Source of the DNA: Dactylis glomerata | Taxonomy: Eukaryota > Streptophyta > Magnoliopsida > Poales > Poaceae | Direction of reading: 5' to 3' | NCBI GenBank assembly: GCA_007115705.1 | Contig: QXEO01000821.1 | Span: 2,752,682-2,816,681 of the forward strand | Length of the DNA: 64,000 bases | In this document: positions 1 to 11,662 of the stretch, one piece after another | How the letters are laid out: each line of letters starts with the position of its first letter | Position numbering within the stretch: position 1 is the first letter of the stretch | Notes under the pieces: generated by a model | Told to the model about the DNA's origin: nothing | Databases searched by the model: none | What the model saw: only the letters and a program-made list of their open reading frames with translations | Position numbers and translations under genes: made by a program

Positions 1-2785
1 CAGCACCCGGACCCCCCTCTCTTCTCCTTCTTCCTCTCTGCAAGCTCCCGACCACCGTGCCCTCGCCAGCACCGACCCACAGCACTCCGCGGCCGAGACA
101 ACCACCCTCCAGCATGCAAGCAAGGCCGTCGAGGCCGGTGTCGCCCGTGCGCGTCGCCAGCATGCCCTGCGCCGGCCACCTACTGGGCGCCCCTGTCCCC
201 AACGCTCCGGCCTATAAAAACCCTCGCCGATCAAACGAACCAACTCGCCCCGCTCCCAGCTACCTCCCAGACACGCTCACTTCACCCCGCTCGCTCTCGT
301 TCGACGTCGCCATCCCCACCGGCGAGGTACTGGACGCGGAGGGCGCCGCCGCGTTCGACCTCCCTGGAGCAAGCCGACGCCGGGAATTGGTGGCGGAGCC
401 TCGCCGGAGTCGTTTCCGCCCATCGCCGTCGAGTTCTGCTTCCTCTACGCGCGCCGCCGTCGCCGTCGTCATCTTCACTGCGCACAGGTGAGCTCCTCCG
501 TCGCCGGCGAGCATGATGCCTGCGAGCCGTTAGATCTGGATCGATCGGTAGCGTACCGGTTCGGGGAAGTTAAGTGACCTGACGGGTGGGACCCCCTTGT
601 CAGTTTGTTTAAAAACAAATCCCGCCCGTGCGAATCGTTTTCTGGGCTGGCCCGTTCGGGTTCTGTAGCAAAATCGGCCCGTTCGTTTAGGATTCGGTCC
701 GTTTCGTTTTTAATTATTTCCCGCCTTTTCGAATTAATTCAAATAACTTTCAGATCTGATTTTCAAACTTAAATTCTAAGAGTTTTAGAAATCCATTTTT
801 AGCAAATGAATATGTGTTGGAAAGCTTAGGAAATGCTCTACACTGTAGAACTGGTTAGAATTCAAATTGATTTAGGGATTTAAATAAATAAGAATAATGT
901 GACCATAGCTTTATTAATCATAGAACATTTCTAGAAAATTATTTAAACCTCCTAAAATTATGAAACTTGATTTGTGAACTCACTAATTACCTCCCCTACT
1001 GTTTAGTCAACCTTAATAAACTCAAACCTAGTTAGTGATATCAATTAGACCTTAATCCAATCTTAATAGGTAACATAAAATGATAGATCTCTATCATACA
1101 CTTAGAATTTATTTTTGCCCTCAATACCTATTCACATCATTAGTAAATCCTCACTTAAACTAGCCCTAATACCCTAGTTTCATACCATACTTAAAAAGTG
1201 AATCCCACATGGCATATGGTAGAAACTTTAACTTACACACTCAATGCAAACTTGGAAGAAAACTTGCAACACAATTCAAATAAAATCCAATAGGAAGGCT
1301 ATTGCTGAAAATAAGTATGTGTGCTTGGGGTGTTGTTAGCATTGTGTAGTGATGATGTGCTTTGTGTTTATTCGTTATTAGACGCTAGTGTTGCCGAGGA
1401 GGATATTGAGGGGGAATATTATCAAGAAGAAGAAGAATACCCCGGACACTTTGCCAACCAAGGCAAGCCATCTTTTGAATCATACTCCAAATGCCTAGTT
1501 CTACTATTGCATTCTACTTGTTTTAAGTAAATTGCATGATTGAATTGCTAGAGTAGAATGATAGAAGTATAGTGATATCTTGCTTAGCAAGAGCATCAAG
1601 CTGAGTTTATCCAACCATAGCTTAGTGGTATCCTCACTCAATATAGTTGCTTAGTCGCAAATAAGATTGGTGTTATCTCTAAGAGGAACCCCATCTGACT
1701 TGGTGATTTGAACTTGAAAACTTGAATTGGGGACCTCTCATACATGATAGTTTTATGAAGAAAATTAATCTTGACTAAGGACTATGGAATGTATTTGCCA
1801 AATGATACTAAGTGATGTACTATGTGAGCCAACCATACCGTACGACCACATTACCCCTAAATGGGAAGGGGCTTAGTCCGTAGCTTGTTTACCCTAGTGT
1901 GGGAGGCCTCGTACCATCCTTTATAGAAGTGCACCATGTGCGGGTACTTCTGAACCGAGTGGAAATTCCATTCATCCGGCATCCCGGAGCGGGCAAAACT
2001 AGAGGCGCCGGAACGGGGATTTCCGTATCTCGGGCTCTACGGAAGGATCCCGTACTAGAGTGAGCAAGTGAAAGAATTTGTTTGATTATCTGAAACCCGG
2101 CAGATGTATTGAATCTTGTGGGTAAAGTGTACCCCTCTGCAGAGGTTTCAAACTATTCGAATAGCCGCGTCCTCGGTTATGGACAGTTGGCAAACTGTAC
2201 TTGACTTTTGTCAAGAATATAATAACTTATGGTGAACTTGGTGAATGACCTGACTTGACTTGACATTGATGGTGACACACTTGAAGTTCCTTTAGATTGA
2301 ACTTAGAGAACTAAACCTCTTTTCCACCAATGAACATTCTTGGAAAATAAAACTAGCTTTTGCAACTAAACTTAGTGCTTAGTCCACCATATCAACCTTG
2401 CATATGTACTTCAACAGTTCATTTATAAGATGGTTTGCGAGTGCATCCAATGTACTCACGGCTGTGTCCCTGGCTATCAACTTGGCCAGACTATGGGGAA
2501 GAGTATCCGGAGGAAGGGTATGAAGAAGAGTATCAGAACTAAGATCTTCTACTGAGTCGCCATTGCCTGTAGGGTGAAGGCATGGACCTGAAGACGTTAT
2601 TTCCGCTGCTATATGGTGTTGTAATATGAACTTGGTCTCTATGACCATTGTATTTGAACCATCGTATTGTAATGTCTATGGAACTGGTTACCAACTACGT
2701 TATGTGTATCACAACAATGATTCTGGGATTGTGGTGGAATGCATAACGGGCACTTCGAATTTGTGATAAATTCGCGGGTGTTACA
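1..2785 (+). mobile_element. Partial LTR of a Gypsy-type retrotransposon (element W)
   Basis: Seen: the block ends in GTGTTACA at 2785 and is followed three bases later by a TGGTATCAGAGC primer-binding site, which sets it as the 3' end of a 5' LTR. A TATA-like CCTATAAAAACC lies at 211-222, and a good splice donor (CACAG/GTGAGC) lies near 487, so a transcript leader starting near 240 could be spliced. The LTR start lies left of the window, so the full LTR exceeds 2.8 kb. Known: long-LTR Gypsy chromoviruses of the Tekay type in Pooideae use the initiator-Met tRNA. Inferred: family assignment. Short ORFs at 57-491 and 1321-1530 are not supported as proteins. Confidence 0.6.
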
Positions 2786-2943
2786 AGTTGGTATCAGAGC
2801 CTAGGCTGACCATAGGAGACCTTAGTTAGAATGGGCGTTAAAGAAACTTTTACAAAAGCAAAGATATAAGTAATGGTTTGAAATTGCTTAGTCTTTTCCT
2901 CTCTATTTACAAAGTTTTGTACCTACTTCAGTTTTTACCTACT
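2786..2943 (+). mobile_element. PBS and leader remnant of element W
   Basis: TGGTATCAGAGC at 2789-2800 matches the initiator-Met tRNA 3' end used as a primer-binding site by many plant LTR elements. About 140 bases of internal leader follow. The element then stops abruptly at 2943, where sequence switches to the middle of an unrelated LTR (X1). No gag or pol of this element remains in the window. Confidence 0.65.
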
Positions 2944-3476
2944 TGGCGATGAAGAAGACCTCCGGTGGCGATTCCCCTCTCCGGCAGGGTGCCGGGAAGA
3001 GCTTCTGGACCCTCCCGATCTTTGGGTCGACGGCGGCGGCGGATCGCGATGTGTTCTGGAAATCTGATCGGGTACTTAGGTTTTTCTCATCGGGGGGTCT
3101 TTATAGGCGAAGGGGCGATGTCAGAGGAGGGGCCAGGCGGCCACACACGGGGGTGGCGCGGGCCAGGGGCTGGCCGCGCCACCTGTGCGTGTGGGCCCCT
3201 GGTGCCTCTCCTACTACTCCTCTTCGGATCTCTGGAAGCTTCCGGGTAAAATAAGACTTCAGGAACTTGTTTCGTCCAATTCCGAGAATATTTCCTGTGT
3301 ATCACTTCTGAAACACAAAAACAGCAGAAAATAGGAAACTGGCACTGTGGCAACTTGTTAATAGGTTAGTTCCGGAAAATGCATAAAAGTGCCACTAAGT
3401 GTAACGAAACAATAGGCAAATGGTGTAAAAACAAGCATGGAGCATCAAAAATTATAGATACGTTTGAGACGTATCA
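2944..3476 (-). repeat. Truncated 3' LTR of X1
   Basis: It is nearly identical to 8535-9067 (the first ~530 bases of the intact X1 5' LTR), including the GCCTATAAAG promoter TATA read on the minus strand. The homology stops at 2944, so about 1.07 kb of the LTR (its downstream part) is missing. ORFs at 2943-3254, 2965-3249 and 3087-3353 are LTR sequence and recur in the other LTR copy. Confidence 0.8.
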
Positions 3477-6408
3477 AGCATCCCCAAGCTTAACTCCTGC
3501 TCGTCCTCGAGTAGGTAAGTGATAACAAAAGAATAATTTTTGAGGTGACATGCACCTACACAATCTTGATCATATATGTAAGCATTTGTGAGCTGGGATC
3601 AATAGAACTTAAAACATGGGCATGAAGATATAATCATGATAATAAGAACTTAGCAACCATGTTGTAAACATGCAAATGAACACAAACAAAAGATCATGAT
3701 AATGAAACAATGAAAGTCAAACATGTGTTCAAATCATAAGGAAAAACACACAAATGGTTTTCAGCTTGTCCTTCAAAGAGAGCAAAACATAAATGCATAG
3801 GACACCTTCAAGTTTAAGAGGGCGACTAGATACAAATAATTTAAGAATAAGTGAAACCAACAATATGAATCAATCAATGAACTTTGGGACAATGCATATC
3901 ACACTAAGAATGACAACTATGCTCTCTTAATGGTGCATAAAGAAAGAAGGTGGTGACTCAACATAAAAGTAAAAGAAAGGCCCTTCGCAGAGGGAAGCAG
4001 TGATTGCAAGTTTTATAACCTTCAAAAATTATGGTACTTACCGGCTTTGAGCTCTCATTGCCCCCATCATAAGCATCTTGAATGGTTAAAGTTAATGCGA
4101 GAACAATTATGATGCATATGCTTGACAAATCATAAGTTGAAAACCTCGTGCCCCGTGAATACGAGTACCCAAACCTCATGCCACTTTACTTAGAGTCCCA
4201 AGCAAGGCTCTTGTCATTGTAAGTATATGCATATCATTGAGAACCGCCAATGGGGTACCTCCGTGCCCGATGACATGGAACAAGCCCACACCAAAATGAC
4301 AGGACAAGCAGACAATGAACACCTCGACATCTCTTTTATTTGCCTTTTGTTTAGCTTTTTATTATGAGATGCGTCGTCGAATGTTCACCATGGGTATGCT
4401 GCAAATTTCCACCATGAATTATGCATGGCTTAGATTGGCGGCCCGGCGTTTCCCTAACACATATACAAACTCCATGATCCCCACAAGATTCCCAATTCAT
4501 TTCACACCGCGGGCATCCATAAACAAAAGATCACGATATCAACTCAAATAAGAAGTGCAATGTTGAAAGCTTGCCCATGACAGCATGGATGGGCTAGAAT
4601 CCAACTTACAACTTGCAAGCATAACAACTCAACATAAGAGACCACAATGTCAAATTTTTAAGAACAGGAAAAAGTAAAGTGTGCCTTCCGGTTCGTGAGA
4701 GCTTTACTAACCGAGTTTCGCATAACACTGGTAAGAGTTTAATTTGAAGAGAAAATAAAAGCAAGTCAAATTTACTTGGAATAGCAAATTGCTAGTAGGT
4801 ATGTATGGTGGACACTTTGGAAAACTTTGGCTTTTAGGAGTTGGATGCACGAGTAGAGCTCATACTCAGTACAAGGCGAGGGCTAGCAAAAGACTGGGAG
4901 TGACCAACTAAGAGAGCAATAATGGCCATAATCATGCAAAGCGACAAAGCGACATTAAAAGAAGCATAAGATGGCATCAAAAGTCAAAAACTAAATGATC
5001 ATGAAGGCTATTGGCGACTTTGTAAGAGTCTAACATGTGTGAGCATGCGCCAAGTCAACCCAAATAAAGCATCAAGGAGAAAACCAAAATAATGCTTCCA
5101 TACAATAAAAACAACGCATGATTTTTTCAAAGGCTCATTAAGCAATCTCAGTTATTTGAGACAAGTCATGCTACAGCAAAACCACTAAGCATACTATCAA
5201 AAAGACATCAAGCATGACATGAAAAAGCCTAAGCCACAGTCTACACAAGCTCCTTCTTGTACCACTATTTTGCACAAAGCTTTTTCTCTTTTCCAACACC
5301 ATTTAAAAAATTTATAAACACCTCTTTTGATGAAAACCAATGAAGATCAGAGGAAAAAATACACCTTGATGAAAAGATATGACAAGGTATGAACGCATAT
5401 CAAGGCGAAAATGAAAACCAAAAGCAGTAGCAGAAAAAGAAGAACACATGAACGATAAGAGTGAAAAACTGAGCGTTCTTTGCAAATGAAAACGAGTACA
5501 TCTCCTCCAAAGAAAATTTGTTGGGGTCCAACCATTTATTGCAGCAAACAAACAAACTAAACAAACTAAGAAAACTAAAACAACTGACGCTCCAAGAAAA
5601 ACACATAGTGCATGAAGTAATAAAAATATAGTGTTTTGAAAGGTGACCTGATTTTTGCCGATGAAGAAGGGGTGCCTCGGGGGCATCCCCAAGCTTTGAC
5701 GCTTGTACTTCTTGGATATTTCTTGGGGTGATGCATGGGCATCCCCAAGCTTGAGATTTTGTCCATTCTTCAACTCATCTCATCATTCTCCAATCCCTAC
5801 ACTTGAAAACTTCCTTCATACAAAACTAAACACAATTCTATTAGCAACATTAGTGCAAGCATAACATATAATCAATCCTCTATTTGCTTCAGGTTTCAAC
5901 TCAAAACCACCACATATATAGCATATACTACTGTAGCAACCTCCCCAAAAGTTCCGTGATCAAAAGAACTCAAAAGAAAGCGATAAAGTGGCAAACACAA
6001 ATATTGGCAGAAATCTGTCAAAACTGAACAACTGACAAAGGTCGAATTTTTGAGGGATTTTCTGTTGCTCAAATCAAAAAGTGTTCAACTAAGAAAAGTT
6101 TGGATATAACCTGGGGCATATGCACAAGAAATTTCAGGTCCAAAAGATAAACAGAGAATTTTCACGAATTTTTACGGTGCAGCACCGAAAACAGTTTCAG
6201 GACAGCAACATCCCCAAATCTTTACCTCACTCAAATTAGAGGCTTCTCTTGGCACAAAAATGAAATAAACAAGATAAGGAGCAGTCATTACAGTAGTAAT
6301 GACTTCCAAGACTCAAATAAAAGAAAAAGTACTGAAAAGAAAACATTGGGTTATCTCCCAAGAGTGCTTTTCTTTAACGCCTTTGAGCTAGGCGCAGAAA
6401 ATTGCGAA
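3477..6408 (-). mobile_element. Non-coding tail and PPT of X1
   Basis: This region holds no convincing ORF. It is co-linear with the tails of X2 (12239 onward) and Y (26999-29035 plus 17018-18008). Marked signals are a polypurine-like AAGCTTGGGGATGC (minus strand) abutting the 3' LTR at 3478-3491, two more copies of the same 14-mer at 5683-5696 and 5739-5752, and a small hairpin TTGGG-AGATAA-CCCAA at 6346-6361 just after the gag stop. The minus-strand ORF at 5312-5773 is not conserved as protein between copies and is judged spurious. Confidence 0.7.
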
Positions 6409-7275
6409 TCAAGTATTATCAAGAGATGAAGCACTAGGATCAGCACGTGCCTTACGTCTCCCATTCTTACCTTTGCTCTTGACTCTAGGAAAGACATGGT
6501 TATTGCAAGGTGGAGAGGTAAATGTTATATTGCCTTTTCCCACGTCGATGACGGCGCCCAGGAGCTTCAGAATGGATCTTCCAAGTGTGATTTGTCCTTT
6601 TCCTACGCATTCAATAACAAGATAATCAGTAGATATCATTCTTCCTAGGACTTTTGTAAAGACTCCTTCAGCTATTCCAAGGGGAAGTATAGTGGCATTG
6701 TTAGTAAGAGAAATTTCTTCTCCTCCCTCAGAAAGCTTCCAAAGGCTCAAAGATTCATAAACATCCTTTGGCATGAGACAAAATTCAGACATAATATCAC
6801 AACGAGCATGAAAAGTTTCACCACTAATGGTGATTTTAATCGTAGGATACCAACTCGAAGGTTCAGTATTTGTTGGCACATAATCAAAATGCTGGCGCAA
6901 AGTATTGTAGCAAGAATTCAAACTAGCAGTCTGAGTCTCAAGAGTATTAAGTCTATTAAAAATGCACACAAGAGAGGAATCAAAATAGGTTGGCATGCTA
7001 TAAATTGTAATCAACCTTTTAATAATATTGAAGGCTTGATCTCCATCACAATGAAGGAAATCTCCTTCTGCAGTAGCATCCAAAGCATATCTATAATGAA
7101 GAGAAAGTCCAAAGTAAAAGCTACTAAGAAGCAAACTCAAAGTCATTTTAGGTTCAGTTTTTCCATGCCAATCATAAATTCTAGACCAAGCTTCTTTAAA
7201 GCTTTCCTCATCTTTTTGCTTAAAAGTAAAGATCATGTCCTTGGGGGACATAGTAGTAGCAACTGAACTAGACAT
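6409..7275 (-). CDS. Gag head fused to degraded Athila-type protease domain
   Basis: The product is 288 residues. Residues ~1-80 contain a gag-like start (FTFKQKDEESFKEAWSRI) and residues ~140-265 resemble a retropepsin-like domain as found after gag in Athila elements: RCDIMSEFCLMP corresponds to the usual active-site segment CDLGASVSLMP, and LGRSILKLLGAVIDVGKG to the conserved ILGRPFL-GAIIDV block. The catalytic Asp is present, but the following Leu-Gly is Ile-Met, so activity is doubtful. There is no zinc knuckle and no pol. The ATG at 7275 is the first after the primer site (~160 bases). A lysine/arginine-rich C-terminus (KSKGKNGRRKAR) could bind nucleic acid. Likely a capsid-related relic in a non-autonomous element. 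Confidence 0.6.
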   Translation of the reverse strand: MSSSVATTMSPKDMIFTFKQKDEESFKEAWSRIYDWHGKTEPKMTLSLLLSSFYFGLSLHYRYALDATAEGDFLHCDGDQAFNIIKRLITIYSMPTYFDSSLVCIFNRLNTLETQTASLNSCYNTLRQHFDYVPTNTEPSSWYPTIKITISGETFHARCDIMSEFCLMPKDVYESLSLWKLSEGGEEISLTNNATILPLGIAEGVFTKVLGRMISTDYLVIECVGKGQITLGRSILKLLGAVIDVGKGNITFTSPPCNNHVFPRVKSKGKNGRRKARADPSASSLDNT

Positions 7276-7436
7276 AATAAACTAAAAGTAAAGAAATAAC
7301 AACTACCAAGGATTCTAATTTTTTTGGGTTTTTGATAAAAAGCAATGCAGGTAAAATAAATAAAGTAAAGCAAAACAAATAACAAAGTAAAGAATGTGTG
7401 TGCGAAGAACTCCCCTCGCAGAAGTCTTCTCTCCTC

Positions 7437-7452
7437 CCTGGCAACGGCGCCA
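7437..7452 (-). other. tRNA-Asp-type primer-binding site of X1
   Basis: On the minus strand TGGCGCCGTTGCCAGG lies ten bases after the 5' LTR end. It matches the 3' end of plant tRNA-Asp (…CGGCGCCA), the primer typical of Athila elements, and so fixes the strand and LTR boundary. Confidence 0.8.
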
Positions 7453-7462
7453 GAAAAGTAGC

Positions 7463-9067
7463 TGCTGCGTGTGGTGGTGTGTGGTTGACGTGGGAGCAGA
7501 CTGTCCTTGTGCGTGGTGGATAACCAGCCCGTTGGGAACCCCAAGACGAAGGTATGATGAGTGTAGCAGCAAGTTTTCCCTCAGTTTAAGAAATCAAGGT
7601 TATCGAACAGGAGAAGAGAGACAATGACGACTGAAGGTGTTGTGGAACCTGCACACACACAAACAAATACTTTGTTCCCAACTTGCGATGAGGTTGTCAA
7701 TCTCACCGGTTTGCTTGAAACAAAGGTTATGAGTGTATCGAGTGGAAAACAATATAGTATGCGAGTAAAGTAAACAGTACGAGTAAAGTAAACAGGTGAT
7801 AGCAATATGATGGAAATAGGACCGGGGTCCACAGTTCACTAGTGGTGTCTCTCCATAGATAAAATAACACATGCTGGGTAAACAAATTACAGTTGGGCAA
7901 TTGATAGAATAAAGATAACATGATATGTCAAGAAGATCACTATGAGATTTACTCTGGGCATTACAACAAAATACATAGACCGCCATCCAACTGCATCTAT
8001 GACTAATAATCCACTCCCGGGGATATCAATCCGAACACCCTAGAAGTATTAAGTTGCGAACAACAGATAATTGCATTAAGCAAAGTGTGTAATGTAAACA
8101 AAGCATATGCCCTTGAGCATATGAATGTTGTTTTCTCCCTAGTAGCAACAGCACATCTACCACCTTAGAGGTTTCTGTCACTCCCCCAGGTGAAATAGAG
8201 GCATGAACCCACTATCGAGCATAAATACCCCCTCTTGGAGTCACTAGCAACTACTCGGCCAAGATAGCTACTAACAACGGAGAGCATGCAAGATCATAAA
8301 CAACATAGAGATAACAAAAGATATAATTCAGTACAGCAACTTAATCATAAACACCAATATTCATCGGATCCCAACAAACCAAACATGTAGAATTACATAA
8401 CGGTGATCTCAATCATGTATGGCAGCTCATGAGATCTAAACATGAAGCACATAGTGGAGAAGACAACCATCTAGCTACTGCTATGGACCCATAGTCCAAG
8501 GTAGACTACTCACTCATCGCTCCGGAGGCAAGCATGGCGATGAAGAAGACCTCCGGTGGTGATTCCCCTCTCCGGCAGGGTGCCGGGAAGAGCTTCTGGA
8601 CCCTCCCGATCTTCGGGTCGACGGCGGCGGCGGATCGCGATGTGTTCTGGAAATCTGATCGGGTACTTAGGTTTTTCTCGTCGGGGGGTCTTTATAGGCG
8701 AAGGGGCGATGTCAGAGGAGGGGCCAGGCGGCCACACACGGGGGTGGCGCGGGCCAGGGGCTGGCCGCGCCACCTGTACGTGTGGGCCCCTGGTGCCTCT
8801 CCTACTACTCCTCTTCGGATCTCTGGAAGCTTCCGGGTAAAATAAGACTTTAGGAACTTGTTTCGTCCAATTCCGAGAATATTTCCTGTGTATCACTTCT
8901 GAAACACAAAAACAGCAGAAAACAGGAAACTGGCACTGTGGCAACTTGTTAATAGGTTAGTTCCGGAAAATGCAAAAAAGTGCCACTAAGTGTAACGAAA
9001 CAATAGGCAAATGGTGTAAAAACAAGCATGGAGCATAAAAAATTATAGATACGTTTGAGACGTATCA
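7463..9067 (-). repeat. Complete 5' LTR of X1 (1605 bp)
   Basis: It begins TGATACG at 9067 and ends GCAGCA at 7463 on the minus strand. The promoter TATA (GCCTATAAAG, minus) lies near 8690-8700. The first ~530 bases are shared with all X and Y LTRs here. The middle (GATCTTGCATGCTCTCCG region) matches the X2 LTR, while the last ~80 bases differ from X2, so X1 is a distinct subfamily. No host gene was recognised. Confidence 0.75.
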
Positions 9068-10525
9068 GGCGCCGAGGGTGCGATCGCACTGTCCCTTGCG
9101 CATGGTACGGATTTCGACTGGGAGAGGGTGAGCACTCCCCATGGCCGCACCCGCGATGAGATAAAGACTTTTTTCGAGAAGGCAAAGAAGTTGGCGCCTG
9201 CATTGGTGACACTTATCTCCCCTTCGGCATCCTCTGTGGCATCTGCTGCACTTCCTCCAGCTTTGGAAGATCCAGTGCCGCCATCGACTTCTGGCGAGGA
9301 ATCTGCCGTGCCCTCTTCTGCCACGGAGCAAAATGCTGAGGTGGCGTAGTCTCGGCTCTTTTGTATTTTCGAGTTTCTCCTTTTTAAATGTAAAGACTTT
9401 TAGTTGCGTGCAACCCGAGAACTTTAGTCATAGGGTTGTGATCTCATGTAAATATATCTTTCTTATGAAGTCTTGTGCTGCCTTTCTGAAATGTTTCTTC
9501 TTCCTTTTCTTTCGCTTTCAGTTGACGCATGTCGATGACCTTTTGACTTGCGGGCCTGCTCCTTTTTCTGCCAATACGTTGAATTCGAGGAATCCGTCGC
9601 CTCCTAGTCGATGCGATCAGTGCGCAGAATATTCTTCGAGGATTTCTGACCTTGAGGTTCGCTTGACTTCAGCCAAACGCCAAGCTCAGATGGCGCTTGA
9701 TAAAGCTAGCAAAGCTTCTGCCCTGACGAAGCAGGTATCGACTCTTGGTGATGAAGTGTCCAGCTTGACGGCAAAGATTTTGCATCACGAAGAATGTAAT
9801 TCTTTTATTCTCGGCATCGTCGAATCCGCATGTGAGATGTTGCGATGTAAGTTTCCTTTCGACTTACTTTCTTTGCTTTTTGCTCTACTGTTACTTTTGT
9901 GATATCCTTTGCCCTTATAGGCACTTGCTTGGATTTCGCTGCTGAAGATCGTCGGGTTACCGAGCGAAGTGCGGTTCCGGAAAAGATGTCCGCACGTGTT
10001 GAAAATTTATGGTCGGATCCTCGACGCCGAAGCGCTATTGTATTGCTTCAGGACCATGCCCAGCATATTGGCGAGGCAGTGGATGGTTGTAGGAGAGCTC
10101 TCGTTACTATGCACTCGGTCATGCTTCCTCGCAATCCTCTGCCTGCTACTTTCCCACTTCTCCTTGACACTTTCAGATCCAGCCAGAGAATTCATCGGTT
10201 GATAGAACAGAACCTAGTGGCAGGTGCCAATTTTGCTCTTGGGTGGATACGCAAATGGCAGCCAAGACTCAATTATAGTTCTATGTCGCTGAGCTATCCT
10301 CCTGGTGGGGCAAGCCTTCGAGTACACTTAGAGAGTACCTTACAGCCTGCCCGACGAATTATAGCCAGGTTGTTACAAGAAGACTCCGCGTTTTTCCGCG
10401 AGTTTCACTACCTAGACCCTTTAGGTGTAGATGATTCTGACAACCCGATGTTGTAAGGTGTATCTGGAACGCGAGAGTTTATTTATTTCGCGACTATGCG
10501 TCTGAAACTTATTCTCAGTGCATTA
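9068..10525 (+). pseudogene. Fragment of a Tat-element antisense gene (3' exons)
   Basis: Three open blocks are diverged homologues of the minus-strand gene inside the Tat element at 21733-23398. Block 1 (9068-9349) reads EGAIALSLAHGTDFDW and ends at a stop. Block 2 (about 9530-9846) has the SRCDQCAEYSSRISDLEVRL coiled-coil start and ends at a GT donor. Block 3 (9921-10456) starts after TTATAG and ends …DDSDNPML-stop. The donor/acceptor pair 9847-9920 is at the same codon (MLR-C) as in the relative, which supports a real intron. Upstream exons are missing because X1 inserted in the middle of the exon. Homology continues past the stop to about 10525. Confidence 0.7.
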
Positions 10526-10553
10526 CTATATGTCAAGTTTTTTTGTGTGGGAA

Positions 10554-11473
10554 GAGTACTATGTCAAGTTGATTTGGGATTTATCATCTCTATGTTGTTT
10601 ATGATCTTACATGCTCTCCGTTGCTAGTAGATATCTTGGCCAAGTAGATGCTAGTAACTCCAAGAGGGAGTATTTATGCTCGATAGTGGGTTCATGCCTC
10701 TAGTAATCTGGGAGAGTGACAATAACTTCTAAGGTTGTAGATGTGCTATTGCTACTAGGGAGAAAACAACGATCTTGTGTTCAAGGACATTTGTATTGTT
10801 TACATTACACATTTTGCTTAAGGCCATAATCTGGTGCTTGCAACTTAATACCCAACGGTTGCTCGGATGACATCCGGCTGGTGGATTATTAGTCATAGAT
10901 GCAGTTGGATTACGGTCTATGTATTATGTTGTAATGCCCAAGTGAATCTCATAGTGATCCTCATGGCATGTGCATGCATTGCTTTGCATTCTTTATTCTG
11001 TCAATTGCCCAACTGTAATTTGTTTACCCAACATATTATTTATCTTTATGGAGAGACACCTCTAGTGAACTGTGGACCCCGGTCCATTCCTTTACATATA
11101 TATTACCGTTTACTTTCTACAAGCATTATTTACTTTCTTGCAAACAAACATCTATTACCACACGATAAGTTTAATCCTTTGTTTATAGCAAACCAGTGAG
11201 ACTGACAACCTCACTACAAGTTGGGGCAAAGTACTTTGGTTGTGTTGTGTGCAGGTTCCACGTTGCTGCTGGCACCGAAGCTACGCCCCAGATAGGCACC
11301 ATAAACAAATTCTCTGGAGCCGTCACCAAAGCCAGCTAGCATCAACCTTCAGAAGTGGTTTGTTTCTCCTACTAGTCGATTAAACCTTGGTTTCATAATC
11401 GAGGGAAACTTGCTGCTGTGCTTATCATACCTTCCTCTTGGGGTTCCCAACTGGGCGGCTAGCACCGCTAACA
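10554..11473 (+). repeat. Truncated 5' LTR of X2
   Basis: It matches the 3' LTR 34643-35562 from GAGTACTATGTCAAG onward and ends CACCGCTAACA at 11473. The LTR promoter half is absent, so this copy cannot start its own transcript from here. The ORF at 10867-11199 recurs in the 3' LTR (34956-35288) and is LTR sequence. Confidence 0.75.
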
Positions 11474-11483
11474 AGCATTTTTC

Positions 11484-11500
11484 TGGCGCCGTTGCCGGGG
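11484..11500 (+). other. tRNA-Asp primer-binding site of X2
   Basis: TGGCGCCGTTGCCGGGG, ten bases after the LTR end, is a perfect match to the expected complement of plant tRNA-Asp. Confidence 0.85.
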
Positions 11501-11662
11501 AGAAAGAGTATTTCTACAAGGGGAGTCTCTCGCTTCCAATCTTTTACTTTGTTATTGTTTTGCTTACTTTCTTTACTTTATTTTTGTTTGCATATTTTTA
11601 TTAAAAAAAATTATTTCCTTTATAGTTGTTATTTTTGCTTGTCTGTTTTTAGTCTTGCTAGA

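Larger units (their letters stand above)
2944..9067 (-). mobile_element. Non-autonomous Athila-type Gypsy element X1 (minus strand)
   Basis: The element runs right to left: 5' LTR 9067-7463, tRNA-Asp-like primer site 7452-7437, one gag-protease ORF 7275-6409, a roughly 2.9-kb non-coding tail, a polypurine-like tract, and a 3' LTR 3476-2944 that is truncated. The right LTR boundary is TGATACGTCT on the minus strand. No reverse transcriptase, RNase H or integrase frame is present. The primer site and the protease remnant fit the Athila lineage (Sabrina/WHAM-like families of cereals, name from memory). The left target duplication is lost because the 3' LTR is truncated against element W. Confidence 0.75.

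Noticed and set aside
2943..3353. Overlapping ORFs on both strands (88-103 codons)
   Set aside because: They lie in LTR sequence and recur unchanged in the second LTR at 8510-8845. GC-rich composition creates chance frames.
5312..5773. 153-codon minus-strand ORF with hydrophobic stretches
   Set aside because: The homologous tails of X2 and Y do not keep the frame, so it is chance coding in a non-coding tail.
7600..7986. 128-codon minus-strand ORF
   Set aside because: Inside the X1 LTR. It is not conserved in the X2 LTR frame.
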